From Defluviitaleaceae bacterium (lineage in GTDB: Bacteria; Bacillota; Clostridia; Lachnospirales; WQUN01), in assembly GCA_009781725.1 (NCBI GenBank), contig WQVF01000013.1, forward strand, positions 1 to 64,000: DNA of 64,000 nt. Reading direction: 5' to 3'. Below the pieces are notes generated by a model. It was given only the letters and a program-made list of their open reading frames with translations. It was not told where the DNA came from and did not search any database. The translations under genes were made by a program, and so were the position numbers. Each line of letters opens with the position of its first letter. The stretch's first letter is position 1. Below are positions 40,627 to 49,033 of the stretch, piece by piece.

Positions 40627-40835
40627 CTGCTTCTCCTTTCATACATATTGTGCAGCTGACATTTTATTATCAGAGTTGCTTTCCACCAAATAAACATAGT
40701 TGATTGCTACTCTAACTTGTCAAAACGGCACAAAAATTATTTATTGTTACTATCGTATTAGGCTTTATTGCTCAAGTCAATGATTTGCAGCCAAATACGT
40801 AGAATCAGATAAAATCATTGGAGATTTAGATAAAT
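40627..40835 (-). promoter_or_regulatory. Leader and possible promoter of the module A transport genes
   Basis: The region holds the AAGGAGAAGCAG ribosome binding site and a TTGACA (40723-40718) with a weak TATGTT 19 bp downstream (40698-40693). The over-long spacing and poor -10 suggest control by an activator. No other gene is seen. Confidence 0.4.
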
Positions 40836-42461
40836 TTATACTCTTTTCATAATCTCGTGGTTGACACGGTTGCGCAAGTCCAAAAGATATGTGTCATTGC
40901 GTGGGTACTCCGTCAACGAAATCGGCTCATCAAGCCCTTCTTCAATTATATCTATTACGAAATCCCTGTTTGTAAGGCCTTCCAGCATTTGAAGGGCACG
41001 CAAATCCTGCATGGAGTGATGCACAACCATAAGCCTTATGGACTCCTCAGGAACACCGCCCCTGCCTGGGTATACCTGATAGGAATTACCTGCAGGAAAT
41101 CCTCCATTATCCAACGCGCGATACGGGTCAAGCTGCGCAAAAGAATTGTAGGTATTGTAAAAATTAAAGCCCCAATACAAAAATCCCTGTATAGCATATT
41201 TATATAACTGTACCCCTAGGATTCGATTGCGCGCTGATGGAAATTGCACAAAGAGGTTGCTGACCTTGTTAAGCTCCCCACAGGCATAGTATAGCCAAGG
41301 TTCTTTCATTCCCACATCGAAAAACGGTGCCGCTAGACTGGTAGCCGGTATGGGGATATCGGCAACATCCGGGCGGAAATATTCGATTTCCGACATTGCA
41401 TCAATTATCTTAAAATCTTTCAAATATGGGGCGACAATTTGCCTGCAAGCCTTATACCGCTCGAAATGGTCTTTTTGGGGTTCATCAGAAATGTGGAAAT
41501 AGCACTTATCCCCTATACCCATTTCTTTCAAAAATGCAGTCAGTTCTGTTAAGTATGCCCCTAAAAATATTTTATACTCCTCACCGATAGAGTCTGTTTC
41601 CCAGCCGAAAATACGCTTGTACTCCCCATCCACAGTAGCCATTACCTTAGGCGCGTGTTTTGCTCCCCATTGGGAAAACAGATGGGCGATTTCGAAATAT
41701 TCCCCACCGCATTCATGACACATATCTACCCAACGGCGCAGCCTCTCAAAACCGAAACTGTATTGGTCATTGTTGACTTCCACATCTACAAGCTGAGTTG
41801 TAATTCGCTCAAGACCCGGCTCGGTATCCAATGGCAACGTAAATGTGGGAGTGGTTATCATATTGGTGCCCCGCTTTACGGCTACCTCTATGAAGTTACG
41901 GACAATGCGCCAATGCTCCTCACTCCATACTTCTACCTGGTAATACCCAGCCAAACAGTCTGCATGGAACCAATCTGTACGGATTAGCTTTTGCTTGGGT
42001 AGCTTTGCCGCATGAATGGTTGCTGTAAGGCTGGTTGTACTCTTGGGATTATCTCCCCCATCTACAATCTGGACTTCTATGGGATAGGTGCCTGGGGGCG
42101 CGTTTTCTATATCAAACCATATACCGCGCCAAATGTCGGCGGAAACATAGATTACGTTATTATCCAGCTCTGTAAGTAAATCCGGATACAGGCCTGGGGT
42201 ACGGCGTAATACATAATCATCTGAAGGTCGCAAGTTTGATAAAACAGGAATTGTTTGTACGTCACGCACCCGAATAAACTCCTGGATAGGTGAGATAATC
42301 TTGACCATTAGTACACAATTGCCGTAATTATTCCCTTTATGAGCGGACTGGAAGGAGATTGTTTCGTTAATGAATCCTTCCACATGGCTTATTTTCCCAG
42401 CTGGTTTTTCATCAGAGAAAACCTTAATTAGGGAACTCAGAATCATACTAGTAACTTCCAT
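40836..42461 (-). CDS. DUF4091 / GH123-like glycoside hydrolase
   Basis: A 541-aa cytoplasmic protein. An N-terminal beta-sandwich (~1-155) precedes a barrel (~160-440). ISDEPQKDHF places an adjacent Asp-Glu pair at D326-E327, the catalytic pair of GH123 beta-N-acetylgalactosaminidases, many of which are annotated as DUF4091. The C-terminal LQLYKYAIQGFLYWGFNFYN-type segment and PYRALDNGGFPAGNSYQVYP belong to the DUF4091 unit. A retaining, substrate-assisted hydrolase is plausible, but the exact sugar is unknown. The ATG has AGGAGGG 4 bases upstream. It starts module A ahead of the binding protein. Confidence 0.75.
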   Translation of the reverse strand: MEVTSMILSSLIKVFSDEKPAGKISHVEGFINETISFQSAHKGNNYGNCVLMVKIISPIQEFIRVRDVQTIPVLSNLRPSDDYVLRRTPGLYPDLLTELDNNVIYVSADIWRGIWFDIENAPPGTYPIEVQIVDGGDNPKSTTSLTATIHAAKLPKQKLIRTDWFHADCLAGYYQVEVWSEEHWRIVRNFIEVAVKRGTNMITTPTFTLPLDTEPGLERITTQLVDVEVNNDQYSFGFERLRRWVDMCHECGGEYFEIAHLFSQWGAKHAPKVMATVDGEYKRIFGWETDSIGEEYKIFLGAYLTELTAFLKEMGIGDKCYFHISDEPQKDHFERYKACRQIVAPYLKDFKIIDAMSEIEYFRPDVADIPIPATSLAAPFFDVGMKEPWLYYACGELNKVSNLFVQFPSARNRILGVQLYKYAIQGFLYWGFNFYNTYNSFAQLDPYRALDNGGFPAGNSYQVYPGRGGVPEESIRLMVVHHSMQDLRALQMLEGLTNRDFVIDIIEEGLDEPISLTEYPRNDTYLLDLRNRVNHEIMKRV

Positions 42462-42526
42462 TTTGCCCTCCTGTATTATGTTAACCTCAATAGCCGATGA
42501 AATGCATTTGTTTCAATCAGCGACTA

Positions 42527-43579
42527 TTATTGTTCCAACATCACCTTTTGCACAGTAAAGTTATAATCATCAAAGGAACCGGAGGAGACCATATGCATAG
42601 TAAGCCCATCGTCGCTCATCCATTTCACAGGGAAGCTGGGCTGATACCCGCCGTATGTCCCCCAATTGTCATCCATATGAAAAATAGACCAGGGCCCCCA
42701 TGGCTCAGGTGCCTCAAACAGAGAAAGCTGGCTGGGATATCGGGTGTACTCACCGGTATAATCCCCTTGGTGGTATGGACGGGGGACACCTTCCTCTGTT
42801 GTAAAGGAGTAATTACCCATGATATATCGCTTAAGACCCGGATTGTATTGAATAAAATCCTGGCCGGTCATTTTTGGGTATTCGAAAATAGGGATAGCCC
42901 TTTCGCCGTCGCTGCTCCAACTCTCATTGCCGATATAAAACTCCCATGCATCCCGCACCAAAATTTTATCTGACGGCACACGCCCCATTAGTAAAATATC
43001 GGCATTTTCCCAATAAGAAACCCTATCGTAAGAGCAGGGAAAACAGGCATATACATATTCATCCCGGGCACCGGCATTATTTTTCCCAAACTGCACAAAA
43101 GTAGAACCACATAAGCCCCCACTGAAAAAATTATAGGGGGTAGCATTGGTATCCCAAGTCTTGCCGTAGTCATCGCTGGTAATAATCCAGCTATTGGGAT
43201 AACGCTGGCGATACCAGTAATCCGGCTCTGCATAATTCATGGAAGAAACACTCATATACATGCGCCCGTTTACATAAATCACACCAGCTGGTTTGAGATT
43301 ATTTTTTGGATGGGTTTCCGGTAAGGTTTTGGCATACTCGGGGTCGATTGGAGTAAAATTGACCATGTCCACAGACAGCCCAGCAAAATGGGGAATGCCA
43401 GTAACTTTCCAAAAATTAAGTACACTGCCGGGGATATCACCGGAGGCGGTGTACAAGTTATCATCATCAGCCCAGGTAGAGGGCCACATATCGCCATTGC
43501 CTTTGTGCAGACGATATTTATCAAAAGTAATCCCCTTGATGAAAGTACTTTTTGGGTAATTAGGTCTTGGGAACTTCAT
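42527..43579 (-). CDS. DUF4185-like protein, paralogue 2
   Basis: A 350-aa cytoplasmic protein and the most divergent of the single-domain copies. It keeps WPSTWADDDNLYTASGD, LKPAGVIYVNGRMYMSVSS, STFVQFGKNNAGARDEYVYA and PEPWGPWSIFHMDDNWG. The ATG at 43579 (MKFPRPN) is used because GGAGG lies 9 bases upstream; the ATG three codons earlier touches the ribosome binding site. It follows paralogues 3 and 4 and precedes the GH123-like gene. Role as for paralogue 1: sugar binding, or hydrolysis without an identified catalytic set. Confidence 0.75.
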   Translation of the reverse strand: MKFPRPNYPKSTFIKGITFDKYRLHKGNGDMWPSTWADDDNLYTASGDIPGSVLNFWKVTGIPHFAGLSVDMVNFTPIDPEYAKTLPETHPKNNLKPAGVIYVNGRMYMSVSSMNYAEPDYWYRQRYPNSWIITSDDYGKTWDTNATPYNFFSGGLCGSTFVQFGKNNAGARDEYVYACFPCSYDRVSYWENADILLMGRVPSDKILVRDAWEFYIGNESWSSDGERAIPIFEYPKMTGQDFIQYNPGLKRYIMGNYSFTTEEGVPRPYHQGDYTGEYTRYPSQLSLFEAPEPWGPWSIFHMDDNWGTYGGYQPSFPVKWMSDDGLTMHMVSSGSFDDYNFTVQKVMLEQ

Positions 43580-43601
43580 AATTCTCATCCTCCTAACAGT
43601 T

Positions 43602-43688
43602 CATTAATGATATCTTCACCAACCAAGCATGAAAGATTTTCGAGTGGGGGCGGCTTCGCCGCCCCACTCACTCCTTCTTTCGTATTAA
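43602..43688 (+). repeat. Family-3 GC-hairpin repeat
   Basis: CATTAATGATATCTTCACC leads to GAAAGATTTTCGAG, then a GTGGGGCGGCTTCGCCGCCCCAC-like hairpin and CACTCCTTCTTTCGTATTA. It is a close match to 57890-57974. It occupies the gap between DUF4185-like paralogues 3 and 2, just upstream of the latter's ribosome binding site. Confidence 0.75.
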
Positions 43689-43691
43689 GGC

Positions 43692-44747
43692 TTAATACAT
43701 ATCCAACCTAAACGGCCGTACATTAGAACGATAATATGGATTGCCTTCCTCAAAAGGCCTCCAGCTTCCGGAAAATTGCAACCATCCCTCACATTTGTCT
43801 TGATTGAACCATTTCAATGGAAGGCGTGGGCAGTATGGGTTAAAATCTTTCCCTTGCCAATATTCCTCATAGTGAACCAAGGAAAACGGTCCCCATGGCT
43901 CAGGGGATTCAAACACGATTAAATCTGTACCATCGTATGGAGAAAAATCCTTGTGTAATCGCCATGTGAACAATAGATAGCGCTTGATTCCCGCAAGATA
44001 TACCATCTCCGGCAACCCAAGGCTGCGGTGTAAGCTGAGTATGGGAATAGCTTGTTGTAGGTCCCGAGTCCATGCGGGGTTACCGCATATATCAAACGAA
44101 CACACCCACTCCCAGGCATCTCCCCTGGTTATACTATCATTTGGGACCCGCCCAAGCCTTAGATTGCTTCCGTTATCCCATTGGTCTCCCGACACGGCGT
44201 AGACATAATCGTCACGGGCATTTTCATTATTTTTGCCGTGATTAATAAACGCCGGCCCTCCGAACAGATAACCCGGGAAGGTCGGCTCTTTGATATTTGC
44301 GTGAATAGGGGTCCAGACCAATCCCTTCCATGGAGAGCTTACTTGATTGCTCACAATTATTACGGCATCGCTGCCATGTTGAGATGCGCATGTAATAGGC
44401 GGTATCTGCATTCCACAAAAATTCTGAAACGCGAAATACAGATTTTTATTTACGCAAATCATACCGGTTGGTTTCGGGCCAAGCCCGCCGAACCCGGTGT
44501 AGGCAGTCATTCCGTTGAGCTGGGTGATTTTGTAGTCCTCAGGCCCACCATCAATAGCCTCAATGTCAAGCCCATCTTTTGAATCACCCCAATGGGGATC
44601 CCCTGATGAAGTATAAATCCTGTCGTCGTCAGCCCAAGTCATGGGGTAGGTATCACCCTTGATTTCCTCTTCGGGATAAGGGATATGCTCCCCTAGCCAT
44701 GCCAGGCCTTTAATGATTTTGCTCTTTGGAAAAATAATTTTTTGCAT
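43692..44747 (-). CDS. DUF4185-like protein, paralogue 3
   Basis: A 351-aa cytoplasmic protein, very close to paralogue 4 immediately upstream (13-base gap), so the pair is a tandem duplication. It begins IIFPKSKIIKGLAWLGEHIP and has GDTYPMTWADDDRIYTSSGD, GPAFINHGKNNENARDDYVY, AVSGDQWDNGSNLRLGRVP, and WGPFSLVHYEEYWQGKDFNP. Aromatic- and Asp-rich turns repeat along the protein as in a beta-propeller. No signal peptide is present. Confidence 0.78.
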   Translation of the reverse strand: MQKIIFPKSKIIKGLAWLGEHIPYPEEEIKGDTYPMTWADDDRIYTSSGDPHWGDSKDGLDIEAIDGGPEDYKITQLNGMTAYTGFGGLGPKPTGMICVNKNLYFAFQNFCGMQIPPITCASQHGSDAVIIVSNQVSSPWKGLVWTPIHANIKEPTFPGYLFGGPAFINHGKNNENARDDYVYAVSGDQWDNGSNLRLGRVPNDSITRGDAWEWVCSFDICGNPAWTRDLQQAIPILSLHRSLGLPEMVYLAGIKRYLLFTWRLHKDFSPYDGTDLIVFESPEPWGPFSLVHYEEYWQGKDFNPYCPRLPLKWFNQDKCEGWLQFSGSWRPFEEGNPYYRSNVRPFRLDMY

Positions 44748-44760
44748 AAAGCACCTCTTT

Positions 44761-45816
44761 CTAATATAAATCCAGTCTAAACAGCCTTACATTGGAACGA
44801 TAATGGGGGCGGCCTTCCTCGAAGGGCCTCCAATTTCCGGAAAACTGTAGCCAGCCTTCGCATTTGTCTTGGTCGAACCATTTAAGTGGGAGCCGCGGGC
44901 AGTATGGGGTGACATCTTTACCTTCCCATAGTTCCTCATAATGCACCAAAGAAAAGGGTCCCCATGGCTCGGGGGACTCAAACACAAACAAATCCGTGCC
45001 GTCATATGGGGAAAAATCCTTGTGAAGCCTCCATGTAAACAGCAGATAACGCTTAAGCCCCGCAAGATATACCATCTCAGGCAAACCCAAGCTATGGTGC
45101 AAGCTGAGTATAGGAATAGACTGACTAAGGTCTCGGGTCCATGCAGGGTTGCCATACATATCAAAAGAAAACACCCATTCCCATGCGTCTCCTCTCATTA
45201 TCCGGTCATTGGGCACTCGCCCCAGCCGCAGATTGCTGCCATTATCCCATTGCTCCCCTGACACGGCGTATACATAGCTGTCACGGGCGTTTTCGTTATT
45301 TTTGCCATAATTAATAAAAGCCGGCCCTCCGAATAGATATCCAGGGAAAGTCGGCTCAGTGATATTCTTAAAATCTGGTGTCCAAGATAGACCCTTCCAG
45401 TACGGGCTTATATGGTTGCTCACAATAATTACGGAATCGCTGCCATGTTGGGAGGCACAGGATATGGGAGGTACTTGCATTCCTTTGAAATTTTGGAATG
45501 CCAGGTAGAGATTTTTGTCTACACAAATCATACCGGTTGGCTTTGGCCCATGCCCCCCATGTCCTTTGTAGTCATTCATATGGCTGACCTTGTAAATCTT
45601 GTAATCCTCCGGCCCTCCGTCAAATACCTCCATATCCAGGCCGTCTTCGGATTCCCCCCAATGGGGATCCCCTGATGAGGTATAAATCCTGTCATCGTCT
45701 GCCCAGGTCATGGGGTAAGTGTCACCCATTATCCCCTTTTCGGGATATGGGATATGGTCACCCAGCCATGTAAGGCCCTTGATGATTTTGCTCTTTGGGA
45801 AATTGAGTTCAGGCAT
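44761..45816 (-). CDS. DUF4185-like protein, paralogue 4
   Basis: A 351-aa cytoplasmic protein, the near-twin of paralogue 3 with the same block order and substitutions scattered along its length. The ATG at 45816 (MPELNFPKSK) has AAGGAGG 6 bases upstream; the frame extends 17 codons further without support. It is first of the three consecutive DUF4185-like genes and diverges from the acetamidase fusion gene, with a 180-base gap that should contain both promoters. Confidence 0.78.
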   Translation of the reverse strand: MPELNFPKSKIIKGLTWLGDHIPYPEKGIMGDTYPMTWADDDRIYTSSGDPHWGESEDGLDMEVFDGGPEDYKIYKVSHMNDYKGHGGHGPKPTGMICVDKNLYLAFQNFKGMQVPPISCASQHGSDSVIIVSNHISPYWKGLSWTPDFKNITEPTFPGYLFGGPAFINYGKNNENARDSYVYAVSGEQWDNGSNLRLGRVPNDRIMRGDAWEWVFSFDMYGNPAWTRDLSQSIPILSLHHSLGLPEMVYLAGLKRYLLFTWRLHKDFSPYDGTDLFVFESPEPWGPFSLVHYEELWEGKDVTPYCPRLPLKWFDQDKCEGWLQFSGNWRPFEEGRPHYRSNVRLFRLDLY

Positions 45817-45997
45817 AAAGCCACCTCCTTTGTATCGCATTTTAGTGAAGATTATTCCAAAGAACAACCACCGGACAGAATTAGAATGGAAATAGATAAC
45901 AAAATGGAGATTTAGATAACTACGAGCTGAGAGGCCCCCCCCCTTGTGCTAATATAGCTGTTGTGTCATTCTATTTAAAATAATAAGGGGGATACAT

Positions 45998-47527
45998 ATG
46001 AGGATAAAGAGGGAAAGAGACAAGAATTACTACAGTTTTCGGTCTGAAATAGTGCCGAATTATTCCATAAAATCCGGTGATAGGCTGATTGTCGAAACCT
46101 TTGATGCTGCAGGTGGCATGTTTATGGAGGGTTGGGAGTATGTCCGCCCCAATCCGGTTTCAGGCCCTTTTTATGTAAAAGGGGCAATGCCGGGAGATAC
46201 TCTGGAAATTGAAGTCCATGACATAAAACTGGTTGGTACAGGATATATGCATATCCCCAATCCCGGTGAGCCGACAAAGTATACACGCAATGGTCATGAG
46301 TTTGTAAAAGCGGAAGCAATGCCTGACGGAAATCTGCGGGTTATTAACAATGACGGTTTGTTACTGCCCTCAAGCCCAATGGTTGGTGTCATAGGCGTTG
46401 CGGTACCTCCTGATTTGGAAGGGGACTTCTACAGTACAGATGCAGGAAATCATGGCGGCAACATGGATAATATGCTTATAAAACCTGGAGCAAAGGTATA
46501 CTTGCCTGTCTACAATGAAGGCGCGTTGCTTGGTATAGGCGATGCCCATGGAATCATGGGAGACGGCGAAATATTTGACCAAGGTATGGAAATGTGCGCC
46601 GATATAGATATCACTGTCACTGTCAGAAAAGACATGAAAATAAGCAGACCCCTTGTCATATCAGAAGATATTATCGCAACCACCGCAACTGCGGAGACCG
46701 TAGAAGAAGCATGTAACCTAACCGTCTCAGATATGCGCTATATACTAGAGACATACTATGGGTTGTCACATGTTGACGCGGGGCTAGTAATAGGCTTTTA
46801 TGGCAATCTGCGAATATGTCAGATTGTGAACAAAACAATGCGTATGGAAATCCCAAGGGAAGCTATAAAGAGATTTAATCCGATGCAAGGAGTGAATAAA
46901 TTGGAACATAGAAAACCAAAATGGGCAAAAAAAGTACCGCCTCATAAAATTAAACGACTGTATGAACTGGACGCAAAGGGCATACAAGATAACGAGCTTG
47001 TGGATGATGTTGGGATAAGCCTGTACACAAGAGTAGACAGTATGCTCCAAGTTACATCTTCAAACCTGGCGAAAGCCATATGTATAGAATGCCGGACAGA
47101 AATTCCTCACACCTATAGGAGAGAATTTACACTTGTATGCTCAAAATGCGGCTGGTCTATGAATTATGGGGAGTTTAACGATTCCCATAAAGGACAGACT
47201 TTGCATGGACTAGGTGCATTGGCAGAGCTTCAGGAGTTTTATGATAGGTATCCAAAGGCAAAAACATATGCAGAAAAAATGATAATTATTGACTGGCTTA
47301 TTCACACCTTTCACGGAAACCTAGCGGAGCGGCCTTCCAGACCGGTGGCGTCTAATGTAATTGATGGCAGCAACGCTGCAGTTGCCAAATTGATTTATGA
47401 TTTAGCGTATGACGAAGGTAGTACAGTTGCACGGGAGGAATTGGATATATGGCTGGATAAATTCCATCGTTCAATTCATCGGCATATCGACCCATCTACT
47501 GGCAAAGTAAAAACGAAAAAGACGTAA
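45998..47527 (+). CDS. Acetamidase/formamidase fused to the zinc-ribbon module
   Basis: A 509-aa two-part protein. Residues 1-~300 are an FmdA/AmdA-type amidase that hydrolyses short amides to acid and ammonia: GNHGGNMD (150-157) and GDAHGIMGDGE (181-191) are the metal-site motifs, and PGAKVYLPVYNEGALLGIG links them. Residues ~306-500 repeat the whole module of the stand-alone protein at 26837: KWAKKVPPHKIKRLY, a zinc ribbon (C362xxC365, C381xxC384) and PKAKTYAEKMIIIDWLIHTF. I know of no standard fusion of this kind. AAGGGGG lies 6 bases before the ATG. It is on the opposite strand to its neighbours. Confidence 0.85.
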   Translation: MRIKRERDKNYYSFRSEIVPNYSIKSGDRLIVETFDAAGGMFMEGWEYVRPNPVSGPFYVKGAMPGDTLEIEVHDIKLVGTGYMHIPNPGEPTKYTRNGHEFVKAEAMPDGNLRVINNDGLLLPSSPMVGVIGVAVPPDLEGDFYSTDAGNHGGNMDNMLIKPGAKVYLPVYNEGALLGIGDAHGIMGDGEIFDQGMEMCADIDITVTVRKDMKISRPLVISEDIIATTATAETVEEACNLTVSDMRYILETYYGLSHVDAGLVIGFYGNLRICQIVNKTMRMEIPREAIKRFNPMQGVNKLEHRKPKWAKKVPPHKIKRLYELDAKGIQDNELVDDVGISLYTRVDSMLQVTSSNLAKAICIECRTEIPHTYRREFTLVCSKCGWSMNYGEFNDSHKGQTLHGLGALAELQEFYDRYPKAKTYAEKMIIIDWLIHTFHGNLAERPSRPVASNVIDGSNAAVAKLIYDLAYDEGSTVAREELDIWLDKFHRSIHRHIDPSTGKVKTKKT

Positions 47528-47639
47528 TTTATTATCATAATATTTTTAGCAAATGCGAACAGGATTTTATCGGTTCGCATTTGTTGTTTTTAGGCAGATA
47601 ATTATTGAATACATTAAGAACCCATTCATGAAATGAAGT

Positions 47640-47743
47640 TATAGCGAATTAATTCGAAATCAGTCCAGCCTGTCGCCGAAAACGTGTAGAATCGTTCACG
47701 ATTTTCGGCTCGGTCAGGACTGTTTCTCATTTAATTCGCTATA
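47640..47743 (+). repeat. 104-bp TATAG/CTATA element, copy D
   Basis: Same 104-bp length and arms as copy A, with ACGTGTAGAATCGTTCACG in the inner hairpin, where both strands of the stem have changed together. It lies immediately before the ISAs1 transposase remnant. Confidence 0.85.
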
Positions 47744-47751
47744 TCTATCAA

Positions 47752-47958
47752 GCAAACCGCTTACTGCCGAAGAATTACTGACTCACGCACGCATGGAATG
47801 GGGCGTTGAGACTATGCACTGGCTACTTGATGTTCATTTTTCCAAAGACAAGACCCGTGTTTGGGACATGAATCTTCAAAGAACCTTAATATTATGCGTA
47901 AGACGGTCTTGAACTTGGGCAAAGTTTATAAAGCGAATGTATTGTTTCTTTTCCCATA
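47752..47958 (+). pseudogene. ISAs1-family transposase remnant
   Basis: The frame reads LTAEELLTHARMEWGVETMH, then WLLDVHFSKDKTRVWDMNLQ, the C-terminal catalytic block of ISAs1 (DDE) transposases, which normally reads HW-x-IE-x-x-x-HW-x-LDV-x-F. It then needs a frameshift near 47880 to continue NLNIMRKTVLNLGKVYKA and stops at 47956-47958. The rest of the transposase is missing, so it is inactive. Confidence 0.8.
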
Positions 47959-48142
47959 GAACCAATTTATTGCTTTTTTCGCCTTTTATCTCTTTATTTC
48001 AACCCTTGATTGGCGTATCATCAAGAGTATTATGGAAGGCTCCTATGGTACTGACTTTACCCAGCACGACCTAAGCCTTGCCATCCCAGGCTAAGCGCGA
48101 GATAACAGGCTTCTGTTTTATGACCATTGTCTAACCTTCAAC

Positions 48143-48196
48143 TATAGCGATTTCATCTGAGAGTGACGGCTTTTGTCACTCTCAGGTGAAACGCTT
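48143..48196. repeat. 54-bp palindrome with a TATAGCG end
   Basis: TATAGCGATTTCATCTGAGAG pairs with CTCTCAGGTGAAACGCTT through GTGAC/GTCAC over a short CGGCTTTT loop. It shares the TATAGCG start with the 104-bp family and lies 45 bases from the 42-bp palindrome. Confidence 0.6.
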
Positions 48197-48204
48197 CCCG
48201 AAAA

Positions 48205-48246
48205 CATAGTAATTTCAATCCCGCATTTTGGATTGAAATTACTATA
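48205..48246. repeat. 42-bp palindrome overlapping the sigK stop codon
   Basis: Reverse-oriented sister of 21232-21273. TATAGTAATTTCAATCC and GGATTGAAATTACTATA pair fully, with compensating G/C-to-A/T changes relative to the first copy. Its TATAG end supplies the TAG stop codon of the sigK gene on the minus strand. Confidence 0.7.
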
Positions 48247-48928
48247 ATTCCACCATTTCTTTTCCTAGCTTACCAAGTGCTTTCTTTTCTATCCTAGAGA
48301 CGTAACTCCTTGATATTTCTAGCATAGTGGCAATTTCTCGCTGGGTCATTTCATCTGCTTCTGCCAGCCCATACCGCAACTCAATAACGGTTTTTTCCCG
48401 GCCATGGAGTACCCGTCGTATTACGTCGTATAGGCGTCTTATTTGCATTTTAAGATTCACTTGATCATCTACCGGGTCTGTATCATCGGCTATTTTGTCC
48501 TCTACCCGCACTTCATTACCTTCACGGTCTACTCCTACTATGTCTTGTAGGTATACATCGCTGCTGTATTTTTTTATGGCTCTTATATGCATTAGGATTT
48601 CATTATCAATACACCTAGCAGCATAGGTAGCCAATCTAGTCCCCTTATCGGGCTTGTATGATGTTATTGCTTTGATTAGTCCTATTGTGCCTACGGATAT
48701 AAGATCCTCGTTGTCCTTACTGTGGTTTGAGTATTTTTTAGCTACATGGGCTACCAGTCGTAGATTGCGCTCTATTAGTATATTTTTGGCGTCATCATTG
48801 CCTTTTGCGTATTCTTGTAAGTATTTTTGCTCGTCATCTGGTGATAGAGGCATTGGGAAGGAATTGCCTCCAGATAGATATCCAAACAAAAAAAAGCCCC
48901 TCATAAGGTGCAATAGCCCAGAAATCAC
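48242..48928 (-). CDS. sigK: Sporulation sigma factor SigK, uninterrupted
   Basis: A 228-aa late mother-cell sigma factor. The N-terminal ~25 residues (LLHLMRGFFLFGYLSGG then SFPMPLS) are a hydrophobic pro-sequence like that removed by SpoIVFB in Bacillus. Region 2 is ERNLRLVAHVAKKYSNHSKD and DLISVGTIGLIKAITSYKPD; region 4 ends TQREIATMLEISRSYVSRIE. There is no skin element interrupting the gene. The start is GTG with AGGGAGGT upstream, and that ribosome binding site can pair with an upstream arm. It is flanked by sugar-utilisation genes rather than sporulation genes. Confidence 0.93.
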   Translation of the reverse strand: MISGLLHLMRGFFLFGYLSGGNSFPMPLSPDDEQKYLQEYAKGNDDAKNILIERNLRLVAHVAKKYSNHSKDNEDLISVGTIGLIKAITSYKPDKGTRLATYAARCIDNEILMHIRAIKKYSSDVYLQDIVGVDREGNEVRVEDKIADDTDPVDDQVNLKMQIRRLYDVIRRVLHGREKTVIELRYGLAEADEMTQREIATMLEISRSYVSRIEKKALGKLGKEMVEL

Positions 48929-48931
48929 AAA

Positions 48932-48970
48932 AACACCTCCCTGCGGTTCATCTTATGCGTAGGAGGTGTT
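48932..48970 (-). promoter_or_regulatory. Inverted repeat covering the sigK ribosome binding site
   Basis: In the minus-strand mRNA AACACCTCC (48970-48962) is perfectly complementary to GGAGGTGTT (48940-48932), with a 21-base loop. The second arm is the ribosome binding site of sigK, 3 bases before its GTG. Folding would block translation. Confidence 0.65.
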
Positions 48971-49033
48971 AATCGTGCGTGTACCTTAATTAATCAATGA
49001 AATAAAAACATTTTTCACTGTCGTTCACTATAC

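Larger units (their letters stand above)
47528..48241. other. Gene-poor gap: 104-bp element, transposase remnant, palindromes
   Basis: About 700 bases between the acetamidase fusion and sigK. A GCGAACAGGAT...GGTTCGCATTTGTTG hairpin after the fusion gene (about 47555-47590) is its probable terminator. Copy D of the 104-bp element, an ISAs1 remnant and two palindromes follow. The stretch 47960-48135 shows nothing recognisable. Confidence 0.6.
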
